Notes under the pieces: generated by a model | What the model was told of the DNA's origin: nothing | Databases searched by the model: none | Seen by the model: the letters and a program-made list of their open reading frames with translations, nothing else | NCBI GenBank assembly: GCA_028284955.1 | Contig: JANQQS010000026.1 | Span: 18,068 to 82,067 of the forward strand | DNA: 64,000 nt | From: Myxococcota bacterium | GTDB taxonomy: Bacteria; Myxococcota_A; Polyangia; Polyangiales; Houyiibacteriaceae | Direction: 5' to 3' | Shown here: piece by piece, positions 60,040 to 64,000 of the stretch | How positions within the stretch are numbered: position 1 is the stretch's first letter | Layout: each line of letters starts with the position of its first letter | Translations under genes and position numbers: made by a program

Positions 60040-60699
60040 ATGTCGCGACCGAAGCACAATCGGCAAGCCTCGCGAGTCGTTCTCAACCGCCGGCATGGCG
60101 GGAGAATCCTGGGAATAGTGGCGCTTGTTGTTTGGTTGTTCGCGCCAGATGCGCATGCGGACGATGGACAAAAAGTCACCCGTGCTCGGCTGCGCGTCGC
60201 AATGACGCGCTACGCCCATGAACCCACCGCTGAACGAGTCGCAGAGCTCGCGCTGGAAGCCGCTGCGGTGCATCCCGAACGCATGCTTCGCATGATTCGT
60301 CGGGCGCGCGCACGGGGTCTGCTTCCCGAAATCCGGCTGGGCGCGCGCCAAGGGCGCGAAGTCGACCGTTTCGTGTCCCAGGTCGGCACCACCGATCGAC
60401 TGTCTACGGATCGCGATTTGACCCTGGAAGCGTCGCTCACCATGCGATTGGATCGTCTGCTGTTTTCAAACCAAGACGCCGCGTTGATGCGCGAGCATCG
60501 GCGTAGGCAGTCGTTGCGTTCGCGGATCATTCGGGAGGTCGTCCGTCTCTACTACGAACGACGCCGCATGCAGCTTGAGCGCGATCTTTTCGGCGTTCAT
60601 TCGCTGGAGCAAGAAATGGCGCTCAGCGAACGAGCAGCGCTCCTCAATGCGTTGACCGACGGAGCGTTTCTAAAAGAAATGAGCCGTCGCAAACCATAG
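60040..60699 (+). CDS. Secreted coiled-coil/helical protein, unknown
   Basis: A 219-residue protein with a basic start and a signal peptide (RILGIVALVVWLFAPDAHA). The mature part is nearly all helical and very rich in Arg and Glu (MLRMIRRARARGLLPEIRLG, RSRIIREVVRLYYERRRMQL), with a likely coiled coil at the end. The segment STDRDLTLEASLTMRLDRLL could be a membrane-spanning strand. It resembles helical halves of TolC-like or OM-associated proteins, but no motif is decisive. It starts right after the stop of the upstream gene, so the two form a pair. Confidence 0.6.
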   Translation: MSRPKHNRQASRVVLNRRHGGRILGIVALVVWLFAPDAHADDGQKVTRARLRVAMTRYAHEPTAERVAELALEAAAVHPERMLRMIRRARARGLLPEIRLGARQGREVDRFVSQVGTTDRLSTDRDLTLEASLTMRLDRLLFSNQDAALMREHRRRQSLRSRIIREVVRLYYERRRMQLERDLFGVHSLEQEMALSERAALLNALTDGAFLKEMSRRKP

Positions 60700-60740
60700 A
60701 CCAAAACCCGCGACGTCTCTACTCCAGCTCATATCCTACT

Positions 60741-60903
60741 CTAGACCGCCCACGGCTTAAACTGATCCCGACTCGCGGGTCTGGTCCGCGTCGTCGCGCG
60801 TTGTTCGTCATCGAAATAGCTTGGCTATTCCTCTTCCTCTCGCCTTCATCGACACGGACCATCCTCCGCGATTCAAAATCAGTTTAAGCCGTGGGCGGTC
60901 TAG
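60741..60903. repeat. 163-bp element with 26-bp perfect inverted terminal repeats
   Basis: Ends 60741-60766 and 60878-60903 are a perfect inverted repeat of 26 bp. Inside, GGTCCGCGTCG pairs with CGACACGGACC (one mismatch) and AATAGC with GCTATT, so the unit is nested and palindromic. The right arm supplies the last codons and TAA stop of the PNPOx-like frame; the left arm begins 41 nt after the stop of the plus-strand gene. No coding frame inside. MITE-like, or a bidirectional terminator-like structure. Confidence 0.8.
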
Positions 60904-61565
60904 GCGACGGACGAAACTCATGGGCAAGGCGACGAATCGCTGGCGTGATCGACGTTTCACACGAAAGTTCGGGATCCGGCTCGGGCGGCGCCCAGGCTTG
61001 CTTCAACGCCACAACGCCGGCCCAGTGAGGCAGCTCATAGTCCGTCGCCGCATCTTTGGGCGGCCCTGAGCGAACTTTTTGCGGAAGCTTCGGTAATCTC
61101 CAGCGCAACCACCCGGGTCGCTCTGAGTTCAGCGTCGCTTGGCGGGCGCGTCTCCGCGCTCCGCCCGGGCGCTACGTGCTCTACCAGTGCTTCCAAGGCG
61201 CGGCGCTTTTCGTCCATCGCGCGCACATCTTGCGCACGGCCGAAAAGAATGACCGACCGGTAATTCATCGAATGATGAAATGCCGATCGCGCGAACACGA
61301 GCCCATCGAGCAAAGTCGCTTCGACGCAAACCGGAGGCCCTTTGGCAATCTGGTTCAGCATTGCGCTCGCGATCGCCCCATGGAGATACACCCGATCTCC
61401 GATACGAGCGTGCACCGTCGGAATAACCACGGGGCCGTGGTTTGCCTGAAAACCTACGTGGCAGATCAGAGCTTCGTCCAAGATGGAATGAATCAGAGAG
61501 CGGTCGTGCGACCCCCGCTCAGGATGACGCCGAAGCGTCGTGCGGCTTGATTGTGTCGTCGTCAT
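60884..61565 (-). pseudogene. PNPOx-family (FMN-binding split barrel) protein, frameshifted
   Basis: From the ATG at 61565 (MTTTQSSRTTLRRHPERGSH) the protein has the split-barrel pattern: LIHSILDEALICHVGFQANH, VIPTVHARIGDRVYLHGAIA, CVEATLLDGLVFARSAFHHS and MNYRSVILFG. The frame then stops early at 61035. The adjacent frame continues naturally with VRSGPPKDAATDYELPHWAG and VVALKQAW, the family C-terminus, which ends at 60884 inside the inverted repeat. The two join at a run of five A (61076-61080); four would keep the frame. The family oxidises pyridoxamine phosphate or reduces other small molecules with FMN. A real frameshift, phase variation or a sequencing error are all possible. It is divergent from the MocR gene. 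Confidence 0.75.
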
Positions 61566-61588
61566 CTGCGGCATCTTGATATCGGCAT

Positions 61589-61621
61589 GGTATGAAAAAA
61601 AGTACCAGAAACACTTTTTCA
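61589..61621. promoter_or_regulatory. Candidate MocR operator between divergent genes
   Basis: In the roughly 100-bp gap between the two starts, TGAAAAAAAGT (61593-61603) is followed after nine bases by ACTTTTTCA (61613-61621), an A/T-rich inverted repeat, and GGTA/TACC flank its left half. MocR/PdxR regulators bind repeats between divergent genes, so this is a likely site. No experimental motif match can be claimed. Confidence 0.4.
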
Positions 61622-61667
61622 ACTAGACCAGTTGGCGAATCGAGGCACAAGAACCACAGGAAGAGTC

Positions 61668-63176
61668 ATGGCGGAACAAAAAAGACCCCGACGGCCGAAC
61701 GACATCGTATTCCGTCTCGAATCTTCGAAACGACCGCTCGCTGTGCGAATTGCCCATGCGATCTCACGCGATATTCGAAGCGGTCGACTGCGCCCCGGCG
61801 AACGATTGCCCGGCTCCCGGTCACTTGCCGAGCATCTCAACGTGCATCGGAACACCGTGCTCGCGGCGTATCGAGAACTCCAAAGCGAAGGTTGGATCGA
61901 TTCGCGCGCCGGGCACAGCACCTACGTCTGCGAGCAACTACCTTCGTCTGTCTACCCTCGTCGCTCCCGGACGCCGCGCTCGGGGTTTGACGATCGAGTC
62001 GGATATCCGGTGCCGCCGCGACCCCGAACCCGAACGCAAACGACTTTCCATTTGCAAGGCCTGATCAACCCAAACCTGATCAACCCAAGCTTGATCAATC
62101 TAAGCGACGCTACGCCCGACGTGCGCTTGCTTCCGACAGCTGCTCTCGGTCGCGCCTATCGGCGAGCAATGCGTTCCCGCGGAAGTGCGCTTTTGGGCTA
62201 TGGCGACCCGCAAGGACATCCAAAGCTCCGACAAGAGCTCGCGCGCTTTCTGTCGAGTACGCGTGGGCTCGTGGTGTCTCCGGCAAACGTTTTGGTCACA
62301 CGCGGTAGTCAAATGGCGCTCTCATTGGTCGCCAAGTTGCTACTTGGGCAACACGATGTCGTCGCTGTGGAGGCTTTTGGTTATCCACCGGCGTGGGATT
62401 CCCTTAGTGGCCAAGGCGCAACGCTAGTACCGGTGTCGATCGACCAAGACGGGCTGAACGTGGAGCAGCTCGAGCAAATGGCAGCGAGCCAATCCCTCCG
62501 GGCGGTTTATCTCACGCCTCACCACCAATACCCCACCATGGCCACGCTAGGCGCCGCACGACGACTTCGACTGCTCGATCTGGCTCGCAGAAAAAAAATC
62601 ATCGTCATCGAAGACGACTACGACCACGAGTTTCACTACGACGGGCGGCCGGTATGGCCACTGGCGAGCACGGACGAACACGGAGTGGTGCTTTACGTCG
62701 GGACCCTGTCCAAAGTTCTCGCTCCAGGAATTCGCGTGGGCTACTTGGTCGCCCCGCGTTCGATCATCGAACGGGCCACCGAACTTCGTTTGTCGATCGA
62801 TCGACAAGGCGACCTCGCAACCGAGTACGCGGTGGCCGAATTGCTCGAAGACGGCGAAGTGCAGCGCCACATACACCGCATGCGCCGAATCTACCGCGCA
62901 AGAAGAGACGCGCTGCTCGAAGCACTCGCGTGCCACCTTAGCGACGCAATCACCGCGCCCTGCCCACCGGGCGGTATGGCGCTGTGGGCACGGACGCATT
63001 CAGACGTCGACGTAAACGCCTGGGCCGCGCGAGCGGCGCAACAAGACATCATCGTACACGTCGCGCAACAGTTTTCATTTTCCAAACGCCGCGCACCCTA
63101 CCTGCGACTAGGATTCGCATCACGAACCGAAACCGAACTAAACGACGCCATCGCGCGCCTAGCGTCTGTTTTTTAA
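61668..63176 (+). CDS. MocR-family transcriptional regulator (GntR HTH plus aminotransferase fold)
   Basis: Taking the ATG at 61668 with an AGGAAG ribosome site, the protein has 502 residues. A GntR winged helix (IRSGRLRPGERLPGSRSLAE, then HLNVHRNTVLAAYRELQSEG) is followed by a linker that includes the 15-nt repeat at 62061-62105 (LINPNLINPSLINLS) and an aspartate-aminotransferase-like fold. The latter has GDPQGHPKLRQELARFL, DDYDHEFHY and the PLP-binding Lys in YVGTLSKVLAPGIRVGY (about Lys349). MocR proteins bind PLP as an effector and often control a nearby PLP or flavin gene. Here the divergent PNPOx-like gene is the likely target. R4 begins directly after the TAA stop. Confidence 0.94.
   Translation: MAEQKRPRRPNDIVFRLESSKRPLAVRIAHAISRDIRSGRLRPGERLPGSRSLAEHLNVHRNTVLAAYRELQSEGWIDSRAGHSTYVCEQLPSSVYPRRSRTPRSGFDDRVGYPVPPRPRTRTQTTFHLQGLINPNLINPSLINLSDATPDVRLLPTAALGRAYRRAMRSRGSALLGYGDPQGHPKLRQELARFLSSTRGLVVSPANVLVTRGSQMALSLVAKLLLGQHDVVAVEAFGYPPAWDSLSGQGATLVPVSIDQDGLNVEQLEQMAASQSLRAVYLTPHHQYPTMATLGAARRLRLLDLARRKKIIVIEDDYDHEFHYDGRPVWPLASTDEHGVVLYVGTLSKVLAPGIRVGYLVAPRSIIERATELRLSIDRQGDLATEYAVAELLEDGEVQRHIHRMRRIYRARRDALLEALACHLSDAITAPCPPGGMALWARTHSDVDVNAWAARAAQQDIIVHVAQQFSFSKRRAPYLRLGFASRTETELNDAIARLASVF
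62061..62105. repeat. 15-nt tandem repeat in MocR linker
   Basis: Three units: CTGATCAACCCAAAC, CTGATCAACCCAAGC and TTGATCAATCTAAGC, encoding LINPN, LINPS and LINLS. Confidence 0.85.
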
Positions 63177-63911
63177 GGGTCTGGCACCCAGACCCTCTCG
63201 TCGGGGTACGACCCCGCCGATTCACCCAAGCTCCCCCGCCAGGAAGCACGTGACCTGCTTACGTAAGGGGTCTACTGCCGGGGCCCCGCCGCTTCGCGGT
63301 GGGGCGGACGCGAAGCGGCCGGAGTCGGGTGGCGGACCCGCGCGGGTCGTACCCGCGGGGGGGGGAGGGTTTGCATCAAACCCTCCAAACAACACAGTCA
63401 CCCAAGCTCCCCCGCCACGAGGCTCGTGACTTGGTTTCGTGGAGGCGAACTGCCGGGGCCCCGCCGCTTCGCGGTGGGGCGGACGCGAAGCGGCCGGATG
63501 GGACAGAATCGCACCTTCAAAAGACGCAGTCGGAACAGATCACCACACAGCAGTGACCCCCGGACGCCACCCAGCAAAGGCAAGGGGGCGTAGGGGACCC
63601 CGCGCGGCGCGTAGCGGCGGTGGGTGGGGGGACCCGCGGAATCGTATTCCGTGGGGGGAGGGTCTGCGGCCAGACCCTGTGTTGTTTGAGGGTTTGGCAC
63701 CCAAACCCTCTCGTTCGGGATACGATCCCGAACGATTCACCCAAGCTCCCCCGCCAGGAGGCACGTGACTTGGTTTCGTGGAGGCGAACTGCCGGGGCGG
63801 GGCCCCGCCGCTACGCGGTGGGGCGGCCGCGACGGCCACCCAGCAAAGGCAAGGGGGCGTAGGGGACCCCGCGCAGCGCGTAGCGGCGGTGGGTGGGGGG
63901 ACCCGCGGGTA
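63177..63911 (+). repeat. R4: compound multi-hairpin 3' repeat
   Basis: The longest copy, about 735 bp. Directly after the TAA stop comes hairpin A (63177-63184 with 63188-63195), B (63202-63207 with 63211-63216), the CTCCCCCGCC spacer, block D (GGGGCCCCGCCGC), a stem with CCCGCG/CGCGGG and the stem at 63364-63386. A second and partial third unit follow. Here A is GGGTTTGG-CAC-CCAAACCC, B has TTCGGGAT/ATCCCGAA and the E stem is GGGTCTG/CAGACCC (63660-63677). Two further blocks at 63567-63638 and 63836-63908 are near-identical, spaced 269 bp. The last unit is cut by the IS-like element. Confidence 0.85.
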
Positions 63912-64000
63912 TGAACCGGGCACATAGGTAACAGATCGAACCGGTGACATGGGTAACACCTGTTGGATGAGCTGGAAGGAAACCTGTGTGAACGAGCTAA
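63912..64000 (+). mobile_element. Start of an IS481-type insertion sequence (truncated by window)
   Basis: Two similar motifs, GAACCGGGCACATAGGTAAC and GAACCGGTGACATGGGTAAC, precede an ATG at 63967 that opens the frame MSWKETCVNEL, closely resembling the N-terminus of IS481-family transposases (M-P-W-K-E-x-x-V-M-D-E). The element interrupts the last hairpin unit of R4. The rest of the transposase lies outside the window, so I cannot tell whether it is intact. Confidence 0.65.

Noticed and set aside
63177..63911. CRISPR array or integron attC sites
   Set aside because: Repeats are not regularly spaced with unique spacers, and there is no cas gene. No integron integrase and no consistent RYYYAAC/GTRRRRY core pair at the ends, although attC sites also sit after stop codons.

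Overview
The window reads as a chromosomal segment of a moderately GC-rich member of the Myxococcota (deltaproteobacterial lineage). Evidence: Ser/Thr kinases joined to PEGA domains, a Myxococcus-type cysteine-rich motif followed by Ig-like and thrombospondin type 3 repeats with a MYXO-CTERM-like tail, MopE-type motifs, many predicted lipoproteins, and receiver-TPR fusions. I cannot assign a genus. Almost all of it is ordinary chromosome; I see no rRNA, tRNA, CRISPR array or prophage.

Layout. 1-1650: a truncated ThiC-related gene at the edge, a frameshifted XRE regulator and a 184-bp nested palindrome. 1648-13304 (minus): gyrB, a coupled XPB-like helicase/Bax1-like nuclease pair, a four-gene Gld-like ABC cluster (ATPase, permease, GldG-like, DUF4340), a lipoprotein and a TPR protein. 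13331-15577: a pseudokinase. 16191-23798: lipoprotein, CheY-like receiver, tatB-tatC, a chemoreceptor-like protein, an SCP2-like protein and a MopE/beta-propeller lipoprotein. 24055-34808: Ski2-like helicase, receiver-TPR protein, VWA-like lipoprotein, Lgt-like protein, LysM protein, Ser/Thr kinase. 34932-47150: sigma/anti-sigma-like fusion, large Ig/TSP3 surface protein, ruvB, ruvA, a sulfatase-GDPD fusion, a LysR regulator, ruvC, yebC. 47417-59457: Cys-rich lipoprotein, OmpA-type outer-membrane protein, xseB, HEAT protein, GIDE-like protein, Ser/Thr kinase, ribF. 59512-63176: two envelope proteins, then a divergent pair of a MocR regulator and a frameshifted PNPOx-like protein. An IS481-type element begins at the right edge.

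The most unusual signal is a dispersed family of multi-hairpin repeats (R1 15578-16192, R2 21225-21707, R3 30073-30310, R4 63177-63911; about 2 kb in all). Each begins at, or within a few bases of, the stop codon of a gene on the same strand and contains a fixed series of GC-rich hairpins. Several stems differ between copies by compensatory changes, so base pairing appears to be under selection. In R1 and R2 the stop codon itself overlaps the first stem. I do not recognise the family. Two other palindromes (1424-1607 and 60741-60903) also lie at gene 3' ends, and short in-frame 15- or 18-nt tandem repeats recur at eight places.

Functional themes are DNA repair and topology (gyrB, XPB/Bax1, ruvABC, xseB, Ski2-like helicase), the cell envelope and protein export (TatBC, Lgt-like, lipoproteins, OmpA, sulfatase-GDPD, LysM), and signalling (two intact kinases, one pseudokinase, receivers, a sigma-like fusion, LysR and MocR regulators). 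Assignments rest on motif reading only; no database search was possible.
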